Source: Pithys albifrons albifrons (lineage: Eukaryota; Chordata; Aves; Passeriformes; Thamnophilidae). Taken from it: a DNA stretch of 64,000 bases. This document shows, piece after piece, positions 11,901 to 24,690 of the stretch; position 1 is the first letter of the stretch; the number at the start of each line of letters is the position of its first letter. Where the stretch lies: assembly GCF_047495875.1 (NCBI RefSeq), contig NC_092461.1, positions 47,931,101-47,995,100 on the forward strand, written 5' to 3'. The position numbers and the translations under genes are program-made. The notes under the pieces are model-generated. The model did no database searches, was not told the origin of the DNA, and saw only the letters and a list, made by a program, of their open reading frames with translations.

Positions 11901-14900
11901 TAACAGAAGATCATGTCTGAGCTTGGCCTATAAATGAAATGTTAATTTTTCTAACTAATCCACTTGTATATTCAGTCTTGCATCTGTCTTCTGAAGTACT
12001 TGGTAGACAAGTCAGGATTGCAGGATAGAGAATTGCCTCTGGGGATCCCTATGACTCAGCTGAAAGCTATTGTATTTTCAGACAGTTTCTGCTTTTTCTA
12101 TAACTGGCTTATATTCTGTCCTGTTATTGCAGGTAGGACTGGTAGTACTGCTTGTTTTGAATTTTGTATGGTGCTTCCCATTTTAAGATTTAGTTTTCAC
12201 TTTCTGACACGTTTTTCAGACTTTAACCTTTGGTTTTGAAAAGGAAGTTTCTCTCTGACTGAATAAGTTTGTGAAATTTCAGCCAAAAGGGATTCCACTG
12301 TGTCTGAGAAAAAGCACACAGTATCTCTTCAAGGGTTCCTAAGGCCCATTAAATTGTTCTAGTGACCTTTCCCTAAAATATCTACTGCCCTCATCCTTGA
12401 AATAAGTCTTTGTGTCTTGCCTAAATTAATTGCCAAATTAATTTGGATCAGATCACAGGCCCTTGTGGGAGGTACAGTTTTACATCTGGAGCCAGCAGTG
12501 ATGCCTGGGCTGTAGGCTTAGGAGTCCAGTCTGGCCTGTGTGCCCAGTGAGAGGAGCTGCACTCTGTCTGTCCCCTGGGACCTTGGTTCCTACACATACT
12601 ATGTGTGTACACTGCTTCATATGCAGACAGTGTGAGCTGAAATTGCAGATGTTGCAAATAACATCCCAACTGCATGGACCATCAGAGCAAGCTGAGCTTC
12701 AAAAAAAGTGTGCTCTTGAGGTGGAGGATGCTGAAAAGCAATCCTGAATGGGTACCAGAAAACGGTAACACATATTTGTATCAATCTCTCCATGCCTGCA
12801 TTCCCTGTTTTGACAAACAAACAAACAAACAAACAAAAAGTATTACTAATATTCTTTCTCAGAAAATCAGTGTGAAAGCCTCATGTTGTCACGACTGGTT
12901 ATGAAGATGTAGTATTAAGCACCCATAGCAAAGCTCATGAAGGAACATGCAGTACTGTCTAAAAAACAAGCCAGGGCTTCGCCAAGGAATGAACAACAGA
13001 TTGGATTGTTGGTCAACAAATATGCAGCGGATAAAGTAGAAGATATGTAATCAATAAGTCTTTTCACTAAAAGTCTTAATTTAAGGTAAAAGAGGCAATG
13101 TTAGCATCTTATCAATTCCTACTAAGGGTCAGCATCCCACCAGAGTACATTTATATTAATAGTCATGTGCAATTTACCTACAGAGTAAGATTACTCTGAG
13201 CATTGTATATAGTTTCATAATAGTTAGATTTGCTTTATTCTTATTTGTCCTTGAAAACAGTTATCTATTTGGTCTGTTGTATTATCAATTGATACAGCTC
13301 TTGAAACAGATGTAGAAAATATGTTTCTTTAACTTCTGAGGTAGTTCTACCAGATTAATTCTCTGTATGACTATGAGTGACTTTGATTATATTCAACATA
13401 AAAACTTTAAAATATTTAATCTGATGTCACAGTCCCACAATAATCAGCTGAGATTCACTCACTAAGGTACATCATCCACTGAGCCAGATAGTTCTTTCTC
13501 TACCAATTTTTACATGCAAAGTCTTTTTTCTAGCAAATTCTTGCCTTTCAAATTACTGGTTAATACTGTAGTAGCAAAGATAAACTTCATAAAATAGATT
13601 AAATATGAAAAATATAATTATGTTTTAAATTAAATGTAAATGTTTAAAAATATAAAACTTTGTAAATGTGTTTTTGCATTTTGTACTGAAACCTCCCATA
13701 TATATGTATAGAGCAATTGACCACACATAAAACTGTCTCACAAATTTCAAAGTAATAGTTTGTGTAATTATATTGAATCAGAGGGGTCCTGTTACTTTGT
13801 TCATAGCTGGGAAAAAAAGCTTATGTAATACTGAAATGAAATGTTATTACAGTCTCACTTATTCTTGGAATTGGCTTAGTGATTACTTCAACATCGACAT
13901 CAGTGAAAAACATTTGACATCTGGCCTAGAAAATCAGACAGCAGACCACAGAGACTTTGATTAAAAAACTTCATGTAATTTTCTCCAATCAGTAAGCTGG
14001 TCTATTCTTTTATTAGAATGAAGGCTTCTCTCATCACCTGCAAATTTCTAGGAAGACCTCAGATAAAAAGGAAAAAAAGCGGTTCTACCACTTTTACAAT
14101 AAATTTCCATTCCAACAAGCAATTGCACAGACTGAAGAGGAGTGTCAGTTCCATGGACAAATTGTTCTCCTCTGTTTGCAAAGGGTCAAACATCTGATTT
14201 CCACAAGTATTTTTGCCATTTATTCCTTTATCAGAGTTTACTATTTCATCCTTCTCTGTTTAATGATTCCCCAGGGGTTTTGCACAGGATGCAAACCCAT
14301 TTTCTGGAAAAAGACAGCAAAATGTACCAGCTTTTTCATGCTCTCTGTATGTTGCTGAACAATCCAAGCTGGAAATAATATAGGCCATTTATGATTATGT
14401 TTTTATATCCTTCTCCAGAACACAACCACTCTGTCATGAGAAAGAATGAACCATTAGCACAGTATTACAACATACATTCAGAAATAAGCTGCACTGCAGT
14501 ATCATTATGGTTTAGTCTTGGGATGAGACCAACTCATGCCATGAGAGCAAAACATCAATGGGCTCATGCAAGAAATACTGCAGTAATGAATCATCACACT
14601 GCCTTTCCTCTGTGAATCAAATTTATACAATGAAACTGGATAATTAACTTATTTTCAACAAATTAATTTCAATGTATTGGTTTTCAGCTCCAAGGAAGTT
14701 GCTGAAACCATTTCAGTACCCCAACAACACCTTCCCTTGCAAGAAAATGTCCTTGTTAATAAAATAGCACCGGAGATTTGCTTACTTCTTTAGAACAATG
14801 AAGTATGCTGTAAAATATGATGCTACAATCAAAACATTCATAATCATTATCAATAAAATAACAAAATTGGAATAGAAAGAAATTATTGTATTTCCTTAAA

Positions 14901-17900
14901 CTGAATGTCACAGGGCAATCCTTATAAAAGGTAATGCTTGATAAAGCCTGGATAAAAGAACTGTAGCAAGAAGGTGGAACAAGGTGACTCCTGGAAACAG
15001 AACAAGAAATCTCTCTACCACTGTAAACTGAGAACTATATTTAATCATGTGCCTTACAGATCATGACCATAATTGATCACATTCCAATGCAGATGAATTT
15101 CTCTTGCTCCTGTTGGGTTTTGTTAGAAGCAATTGTGTTGGTTTCTCCTGTTTAACATAGCCTTTTAATTATACATTGATACTTCCAGCTATTTGCAGTC
15201 ATATTAGAGGAATAAAAAATTCCTTTATGACGATGTGCCTAATGGCCGAAACACAACACCTCAAAACATGTATTAACAATATAACATTTATAGTATGGGG
15301 CTTGTTTCCCTGTATATAGGGAAAGAACAATCTCCTTGCTATCAGAGCACAAATGCCAATCACTGTATCCTGGCTGTATTCTGTAATTCCTTCTTTAACT
15401 TCAACTACTAATTGTAAAATACCATGTTTAATTTCCCACTAAAGCATTAGCATATGACTACGAATTTCACAGTATAGCAAACCTATTTTTATGATGGATA
15501 TAACTAAATCTCATGGAGAAAGATACTGAATAGGATCTATTGCCTTATTATCAAAAGTCTTGTTACTCTGTTTTATAGTCTCAAAATGTTTTGCATTCAC
15601 ACTATGCTCCATTCCACAGCAGTTCATTTTGTTAACAGTTAAAGCCTCTCTGCTAGGGACTAGGTCAGTTATTACTTTTTAATACCAGCAGGACAGAATA
15701 AAACCAGAATGCTATGTTCTCTCTGTTTTAGGGAAAACAGGGACAGAAGTACACACAATGGAGGGTTTTCTTACGCAGTAAGGAGAAGAAGTGGGATGCA
15801 CATGGGGATATGACGTGCTGTATCTTGTGTTTGCTTTGTTCTGCTGCATGGCTGCATTCCCACAGTAAACTATTGCAGAACAGGACATTAATAACTTTAC
15901 TTTCACTAATTGGTTATGGACTTTAGGTACTAATCAATAAACTAATTAAGCTGGGTCAGTTGTTCTCGTGAGCCCTTCTTAAGAACAACAAATACACAGT
16001 TGTTAAATCCATGGGTCCCAGACACTGCCAGAAGGAAATGAGTGATGTACCTGGAGGATGTGGGCAAACATAGGTGTGTGAGCCTGGGAAGGAAATCACC
16101 GAGGCTGGTTGAGGAACTGTTGCTACTGGGAGCAGGCAGGCAGAGAGGAGGGAGGTACACCTACAGAAACACTTGAGGCATGGCCATGAGGGAAAACCAA
16201 AAGAAAAGGTTCTTCAGTCAGAACATTGGCTGGAAAGACCTCAGAAGTTTCTTCCCCTTCTTGTGCCTCAAGCATTTAGAGTTTCTTTTCAAAAAATAAT
16301 GTAGAACATCATTAAACCCAAGTCTGCCTCTGACTGTGACTTCACCTTCCAAATAGGACTAGCCTACATCAACCCTGTTAAGGGACTGGGTACAGAAAAG
16401 TAACAGAAATGGTTTTCTTGCCTTTCTCTTGAGCATGTGCTACAAGTCCTGCATCTGGGAACATTGAACTTTATTTAAATTGGCTTCTGCCTGAAACTTC
16501 AAGCACAGTCATTTGTTTTTCTCCCCATGATTATATCACAGAGATTTACTTTAAGTTGATTGACCCTCACAATGTATGATAAACATGATGATCCTTTATG
16601 CTTTATCTGCTTAAAGCAATGAATTTGGTAAAGGCTGAAATAAAAAGAATGATACAATCATAGTGTCTGTGATTGCAATTAATTGGAGTAAGTGATCCAG
16701 GCTACTTCTTTCAGGGCTGTGCCACTATAATTCTATTTCAAGATATCTCAATATGAAGTAACACCAAATGTATTTTGTCTTCAAAGTAAGTAACATCTGT
16801 TTACTGAGCTCTACATGATATTTGCCAAGGATGTAATAATTCTTCATGTAATTTCAGTAAATGCTTGGCATGCTGAGCTTCCAAACTAGGCAAGTGACAT
16901 AAAAAGACTAGACTAAGGGAGAGTTCTGCTGTTCCATAATTCTGCAGACTGGTACATGCTATCAAGCTACTTGAGGTTTCTTTTCTTCCTATATTTCTTT
17001 TTGAATAATTGCATCACTAACAAGTTATATCTCATCACAAAAGACTGGAGATTTCATTACTTGTCTCAGATGAATTCTTTAGTATGGCTTGCCTGAACAT
17101 CTGTTGTTTTGCCCTGTCATGAGAGGAAAAAAAGCACACCCAGTAACATTTTATGTAGCCCAAAAGGTCTGTTTAACCAGTTTGTTTTAAACAATACAGG
17201 AATTTGGTTTGGTGTTACTTAGCCTCTTCCTCAGAATAAAATCAACTTTTTTGCTAACAAAATAATTATCTTTTTTTTTTCCTTTTCCACAAAACCATAT
17301 AAGTAAGGGATTTTTTTTCAGATTAGACCTAATTAAAGATAATTAAAAATTCACTTTGGTCAACCCGTTCTCTTGCTTCATCCATTTTTATGTTATTTTC
17401 AGGTATGATTAATTTTTTCTGTAACTTACAACTTAAGAATTTTGTTCTGACAAGGTTTCAACCATATACCTTTTGTGTAGATTTGAAATGAAACCTTACT
17501 TTACAGCAAAATGGATTTAATAAAATATTTAATTTAAAATGAATATGTTATTTTTCTAAGCTTTATTCAAAACTCTGGACCTAGTTTTTAAAATTCTCTT
17601 TTGATTACAAATCTATTCTGTATACTTGAAATTTCTAGTCTTTAACCTGACAAAGGTAGTATGCTAATAAAAGGACAATACCACTAGGATTTTTCCTACC
17701 TTTTCTTCATTTTCATCTGTAAGACAGAGGGAAATCTGTTGTCTGAAGTAGTAGACATTTATTATGGAGTCTAAGTGTGATTCTATTTGAAAATGATATA
17801 TTGGAATGTTTGCTAAGAATGGGTTTGGTACATATTTCTAATGCCATGGATAGTGTTTCATCACTGCATGAATCCTTTTTGGAGGGTTTATCTGTGACAA

Positions 17901-18979
17901 TTTCATAATCTGTCACTAAGGGGATTGTATATACAAATGCATTAAATCTTTGTTTGAGGATCTTATGACCATCCTAAATATGGGATCCTGCAGAAGAGTC
18001 CTGCCTAATCATGTGTTTACAAAGTTTATGTTTGTTTGCATACTGTATAGTTGCCAAAAATGTCTGGATTTGGGACTGTGACTGCACAGCTGAGAGACAA
18101 ACTGTGCTATTTTCCATTCAGTAAAGATATTCTATGGTTTTCTGTTCCTAGAAAAGTTTCTCTCAAACATTTTTAAATGCTATTTTAAGGTTTCCCCAAG
18201 AAAAAGAATAGAAAATATTTCTCATTATAATTAAAATGTTTTCTCATAAACTTTTCATGTATTTGGGATTATTTTAAGAGCAACCTCAAAAGTATGATTT
18301 AGTTACCTATAATTTCTTTGTTTATTTGGATTTTCTAAATGATATTTATATTCTTAGAAGGCATTTTCCATTTTTGATTACTTATATGTGTCCCAAAACC
18401 AAGAACAAGTAGTGGAAAAAACATTTTGCATATTTAAAATAATCTTGATCTTCATTCCAGAAATAAAGTTTGATCTTCATTACACTAAAAATATTTGGCA
18501 TAATAAGGCATTGATGTAGTGGGCATTAAGTAATATGATGATAAAGGAAAATGAGAAATGAAGGAATGTGTTTTGCTCTGGAGTTATACAGGTTGCAGCT
18601 CAGACACAACAAGCAGACTTTCTTTTCCCTTATTTACCATGTAACCCAAGTATATTAAAACACCATATGATCTCCTCCTACTCTAATGTCGGCTTGTACC
18701 TCTTTTTAAATTTAGCTGGCATTTATGCAACTTTTGCCTTACAGTGTAAACAATTCTAGGAAATTCCATCACATGATTCTGTAAGAAAATAAAAGCAATT
18801 TTCATGTATTAGAAATTACTGCAAATAACAACATTTTTTTCTTTCACCTCTGACATCACTGTGAATTCTGTTTACATGGCAAAAATAATTTCAGATAATC
18901 TTTAGCAGACATGCTTTCCTATTTTTCTTATAAACTCTTAGCTACATTGCATAGCTCATAGTAATTCTCTCCCCAAATA
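8994..18979. other. Non-coding interval, no gene seen
   Basis: About 10 kb of AT-rich sequence. A GC-richer patch at 12440-12760 carries overlapping short ORFs on both strands, none recognised; it may be a fragment of an old retroelement. A (CAAA)n run is listed separately. No convincing exon, RNA gene or further transposon was seen. Confidence 0.5.
12813..12839 (+). repeat. (CAAA)n microsatellite
   Basis: About six uninterrupted copies of the tetramer ACAA, ending in an A run. Confidence 0.95.
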
Positions 18980-19795
18980 TTCATAGGATATCCTGAGCTA
19001 AAAGGAACCCAAAGGATCATTGAAGTACAACTCTTGTTCCTGCATAGGACAGCCCCAAGACCCATGTCCCTCAAAACATTGTCCATTGTGCTTCTTGGAC
19101 TCTGTCAGACTTGGTACTGTGACCACTTTCTTGGGAAACCTGTTCCAGTGCCCAGCCACTCTCTTGGTGAGGAACTTTTTCCTAATATTCAACCTAAACC
19201 TCCCCTGTCACAGCCTCATGCTATTCCCCTGCATCCTATCACCAGCACCATAGAGAAGACATCAGTACCTGCTCATGAGTAGCTTTCTCATGAGGAAGCT
19301 GTGGACAAAGAAGACCCTCAATCTCCTCTTCTCTAGGCTAAACAAACGAACTGACCACAGCTGCACCTTGTATGGCCCTTTGTCATCTTCATTGCCCTAC
19401 TTTGGACACTCTCTAACAGCTTTATATCCTTATTATATTGTGGTGACCAAAACTGCACACAGGACTCAAAGCGAGGCCACCCCAGTGCAGATCAGAGCAA
19501 GACAATCTCCTCCCTTGACCAGCTGGTGATGCTTTGCCTGATGGACCCCAGGACACAGTTGACTCTCCTGGCTGCCAGGGCACTGCTGACTCACATTCAA
19601 CTTGCTCTTGACCAGGATTTTCAGGTTGCTTTCCATAATGCTGCTCTGCAGCTTCTCATTCCCAAGTCTATACGAATATCCAGGACTGCCCCATCCCAGG
19701 TGCAGAATCAGGCCCTTGTCTTTGTTAAACTTTATACAGTTGGTAATTGCTCAGGCCTCTGATTTGTCTAGGTCTCTCTATAGGGCCATTATGAT
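18980..19795 (-). mobile_element. CR1 LINE, antisense to the window
   Basis: In plus-strand reading the element starts with the reverse complement of a CR1 tail ('tcataggatatcctgagct') and runs through the characteristic CR1 3' end in reverse ('cctgttccagtgcccagcc', 'ctcttctctaggctaaaca', 'cactgctgactcacattca', 'aggtctctctatagggcc'). About 815 bases are preserved, truncated at the 5' end of the element (right side). Apparent plus-strand ORFs here are antisense shadows of the CR1 and not genes. Confidence 0.92.
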
Positions 19796-22295
19796 GTAGG
19801 GTCTATAGTATCTCTGTAGGGCCTATATTATAAATTATAAATTTTTCAGCATCCATTTGACACAACCCATAAGTTCATCCAGTAATCAATGACTTCAAGA
19901 TCATGTTGGTGCAGGAGCTTTTAATGGTTCTCTTAATTACAATATGCAGCCTCTATTTCACATGCTTAATGGTCTGTCACATTTTTTTCCTGTTCATACA
20001 GTTATGGTAGTTTTATATAGTGGCTTTGAGGATTCTCTACCAACAAAAGTGTAGGGAAATTAATCACCTACCTAAGAATTCTTTAATTGAAGGCTCAACC
20101 CTCCATTAGCTTTTAGATCCAGCGAATCTGTAGCAGTTATAGGAGAGAATGCCACCCACTGAATTATCAATAACAACTCAGTTCACATCCAACGTTTTTC
20201 TTACAGGTCCCTTAACTTAGTACTGATTGAGCCCAATACCAGATGGGTCTGATATGTGGCAAGACCACAAACCAAAGAACTATGACTTGGTAATTCATAT
20301 AATGGGCAACTGAATTGTTAGGCTGTTGCAATAAAATATAAAAAAGCATTAATTCATTTTGTAATACATTGCATTCCAAGAGGATGAAGCAAGTAGACTT
20401 TTAGTTTTCTGAAATTAAAAATGCTGAGAATTAAAGTTGCATCAACATATTTTTTTTTAAGTTTTGCAAAGGAAATACTGATGAATCACAGACCACAATA
20501 CTTTTCAAATTTCTTGGTGATCAGAACACTGATAGTCTGTTACTTCTTAGCACTTTCATCTTCTCATAACTCTGTCAAGTCAAATAATTGGTGATGAAAT
20601 TATTTTAAAGTGCCTTGTAACTGTGGACAATGCAGCTGTGAGACAAGGTGTGTTACATCCTATGCCATGTTCAATCAATGATATTGCTAACCAGGTTCTG
20701 TTTCAAAATCTCTGACTGGCAGCAATTTAACCAAGATGAATACAGATAAATCTCTAAAACCTCAGGTGAGTATAATTTACTGCAAAGTAGACCTGTAAAC
20801 TGAGTAGGCTTGATCTTGAAACTACGGGAATAAAATAGTATGTAAAAATATGAGCCACTGCTATTTTACCCCATGTCAGTTTGGCTTCAAGGAAGTGCAT
20901 ATACTAGGGCATAATAAGGCCATGAGGAAATCTTCTTAGGATGTTTTTTTCTGATGACAATCCAAGTTCTGTTATTCTATTATTCTAAGCAACCTTATGC
21001 AATAGTCACGTTACAGCCATGTTCATTCATATGATTTAAAAAAATAGGTTATTATTTTTAAGGTCAGGCCAGTATTTTGGGTGTAAATTTAAAAGACCTT
21101 TGCTACACTGGCTAGTATTTTTATACAATGACACTCAAAGAAAGGAACACAGTGGAAATCAGTGCAGCTTTCAAATTAAGTAGATAATGGCATTAACATC
21201 TGCTGTGTAAAACAAGGAGAGCACAACTCCCAGTCTCAATTTTTTTGAAATTCGGTCACATCATAGGAGAATGAAAACCCTCTTCTAAGTGATACATCTG
21301 AATGTAGCAGTACTTTTCCATATCCTATTCAAGATAATTTAGAATAAGTAGAACTTTATTTGTCATTTAAATATGCACATTAGCACTGAATACCACAAAG
21401 AAATCAGTATTCAGATTCCACTCAAGAGCAGAAATATTATCCCATAATTCATATGGAAATTCGTACCTAAAAAACAGTGTCAAGATTCATTGAGTCCATA
21501 CTGTTGTTTTGTGTGGCTTTATTAAGCACTAAAATAAACTCCTATTACTTCATTTTATATTTTTATATACAATTCAACAATAGATATAAATGTGTAGATG
21601 CTGTAAATAATATAAAACCTGGGAAAAAAAACAAATCCAAAAATACCTTCTTTTTGAACAAAACTGGCATGCATTTCAAGGGTACTTAAAATAATCAATC
21701 ATTTAAATAAGATGAGCTTGTTAGGGTACTGAGTCTCACCAGATAGGACACTGATGTGTAAAACAGGAAAATTGGCTGGCAAAAACTAACATATCAATAG
21801 TAAGGAAATATTTTCTGGGCATGAGTAGGAGGGGATGGAATCTGCCTTTGCCTTCATCCAGTGCAACACAGTCAGGGAGGGACCTTGGAGGGGGCAGTGG
21901 GACTGTGCACTGCTGCTGTGTCATGGCTGGCAGGTGCATGGCCCCTTAGTATCCTTTCCTGATAGGTGAGCTTGTGATGACAGTTCAGCACCTTTCAAAG
22001 CTGCAAGTACTCAACAAAATGCTCAGATAATATTTTAATGACTTAAAAAAAAAGACTTTCAGAAGCAGACCTGTCTGAAGGAATGCCTATGGGCAGACAG
22101 CAAGTGTTGTCAATGTTAAAATTCATTTAGCGTTAATTCATTAAAGTAACAAAAATTCCCATGGAAATTGTATTCTTTCCTGACAGGAGATGTGCAATCA
22201 AAGCAATAAAATCATAGCATGATTCACAGTTGCTTGTTTTGCTTTAAGTTAATTCATGTTTTGCCATTGATGCAAGACATTTTTCTCTCTGAATT

Positions 22296-22400
22296 CCCCT
22301 ACTCTGAAATAGTGTAAAAATAGCTGCTACTCACAGGGTTGTTGTGACTACAGATGGTTAAATTATTTCTCATGATTTGACAAAGCAGGCTCTGTTTATT
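22296..22400 (+). repeat. MIR-like CORE-SINE remnant
   Basis: The stretch 'ctctgaaatagtgtaaaaat' followed by 'agctgctactcacagggttg' and 'ttgtgactacagatggttaa' parallels the MIR 3' half, where a 'ctcatagggttgttgtgagg' core is followed by an AT-rich segment. Recognition is by eye and only this part is clear. Confidence 0.45.
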
Positions 22401-24199
22401 TAGGGCAAGTTATTTGCAAACAGAGTTCACAATTCACAAATATATTCTCTGCTCATAATTGTTTAATGAGCAACTTTTTGCAAACAAAGACCAGTGGTGG
22501 GGTTGTCTGTGACAAATTTCCTTTGCTCATGGATTCTGCTGGGTTGTTGGTCATTTTTGCCACACCACTTTGTTTCTGCTCCTTTTTAGCAACTCAGGTG
22601 ATTTAAGGAGGAAATGATACCTATTAAGTTATGACAGTAAGAAACAGGTATGTTTTCCCATATGGTGTGTTGTTTTTTAATCAAAGCTCATTGTATTTTT
22701 CAGTTGCCTCTAAGAACAGCCATAGGTCTTGATGGACATCACTGAGTAGCACTGAAGGCCATCCCAAAAACCCCAAAATACTCCACAGAAATAGCAGGAA
22801 ACAAGTAGAGAACTAGCAAACTGAACTGCTGTTTAGAATCTAAGTAGCATTTATGAGCTTGGTCTGAAGTCTCATTGCTACCATGAAGATTAATAGAACA
22901 TGTAGTAGATGTGTATTACCATTATCTTCTTAATATATCACATTGCTGTTTTTTGGTTTGTGTTTTTTTTTAACTTTAAAATACTTGATTCTTTTTCTAA
23001 GCTTATTTGTTATAATGTAAAGAAATACTTTTTATGAATACTATTAACATGGGTTTTTTTGGAGTCCCAGCAAAACAGTGAGCACTGCTGTTTGATGATA
23101 ACATATGATAACTCCCACTATTTATTCAGGATTCAGTCCCTACTACTACCCATTGCAGGCCAATCTCTGTCTTTCAGCCTTTATCTCCTCCCCTGCCACT
23201 CTTCACCATGAAAGGAAATGTTACGAAAAACAAAAAATGAAACAGAACTTTCAAATTTCCATCAAACAAAAAAGCAACAACCAAAAAAACCTTTCATCCT
23301 TCTCTCGTTATGGTTTGTTGAATCTTCCTTTGTCTTGTTGTATAATAGGAATAATGTTCATGGCACTGGAGTATACACACAATAAATAGCTTCTTTGGTT
23401 ATCAAACACCTCAGCTTCACTTCAGTATTTAATCACCTACAAAAGCCATTTCTTTGCCTTGTATACTTCTCTGCCACAAACATTATCCTGTAGTTAACAT
23501 ACACGCTAGAGTGCCAGACCTTCATTTTGCCCTCTGAAAGCCGAATTGGAAAAATGAAAGCCCCAGCCCACAGTTTTTAAAGTAACAGTTAAAAAGTTAA
23601 AAAGGGGGTAGTAGCCATCAAAGTCATCATGCTCCCATTATTGTAGAAGAGCAAAAGGGCTGTCTTAAATGGTCTCCCAAAATTACCTGCTGGAGGGACT
23701 CCGAAGAAAAAGCATAGTTTTGGTAGACATATGCTAACAAATTATGATAATAACTTTGTTCTGGAAGGAATGATTTTTTCTCCCAGGTTTGAAATAACCC
23801 TAACAGAGCCAACAATGGTCTTTATAACACAACTTTGAGATGTTTTTAACTATAAATGTAAATGGCTCTCTCTAGCTGCTTCAAGAGACCCCAAATGTTC
23901 AAGACCTGAAAGGCATAAAGAAGCATACTGTAAAATTAATATTCCCTACTTTATCTTCCCTATGTTTTCTACAGCCCTCTCTTTGCATCTCCTCAGGTTG
24001 CCCCTTTAAACCGTAGACAGCACTGAAGAGCTCCAGAGATCCTCAAAACCAGCGAGCTTGTTTTATTCTTAGGCAGTTTTGTGTTAGCAAATTGTATGAT
24101 CCTGATCTGTCCAGCTGTCCTCTACATTTGTCTCACCTACACCTGATCAACAGTATCTGGTTAACCTAAATTATTCCTGTTCCTGGATGGATACTTGTG

Positions 24200-24690
24200 G
24201 CTTCTAAGTATTTACAAGTCAAAAAGGGAGAGATGAGAGAGAACTGAGTCTGTGGGAACGTGAGACAATGAATAAAACTTTCTCCAATAATGTCAGAAAG
24301 GAAATATTCTGAGAGAGTAATAAGACAAAGAAATTTTGTCTGAAGAGAAAGAACTAAAAAAATGAAGGAAGGATGGAAGGCAGACAAGAAGAGAAAGATA
24401 ATGGAATCTCTGCAGAGAAAAAGTAGCAAAGTAGTTGGGTTACCAGAGAAATTAATGTATCAGCAAAAGGAAGAGAGGTCATGCTATAAAGAGAAAACCA
24501 GAATATGACAGAAGAAGAAGGAAAAACTAAACAAGTTTCACAGTGACTGGAAGTAGAACTGAAGTTAGTAAGAAGTGAAAGGCATTATAATACTGGAAAG
24601 AGGGACAAAGAACTGGAAAAGAGAAAGGGAAGGTCAAAAGAGAAAGGATGAAAGAAAAATACTAGATAGAGAAAAGAAAAAAGCAGCTAA
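24200..24690 (+). repeat. Purine-rich (A/G-biased) low-complexity region
   Basis: The plus strand is dominated by A and G over about 490 bases ('gaagaagaggaaaaac'-type composition with recurring gaaag, aagaag and ggaag words). It is not a clean tandem repeat. No gene is seen. Strand asymmetry of this kind may be decayed microsatellite. Confidence 0.6.

Noticed and set aside
12440..12760. GC-richer patch with a Cys- and Gln-rich plus ORF, considered as an old LINE ORF1
   Set aside because: The spacing of cysteines and the following helix do not match the CR1 ORF1 start that I know well enough to call it.
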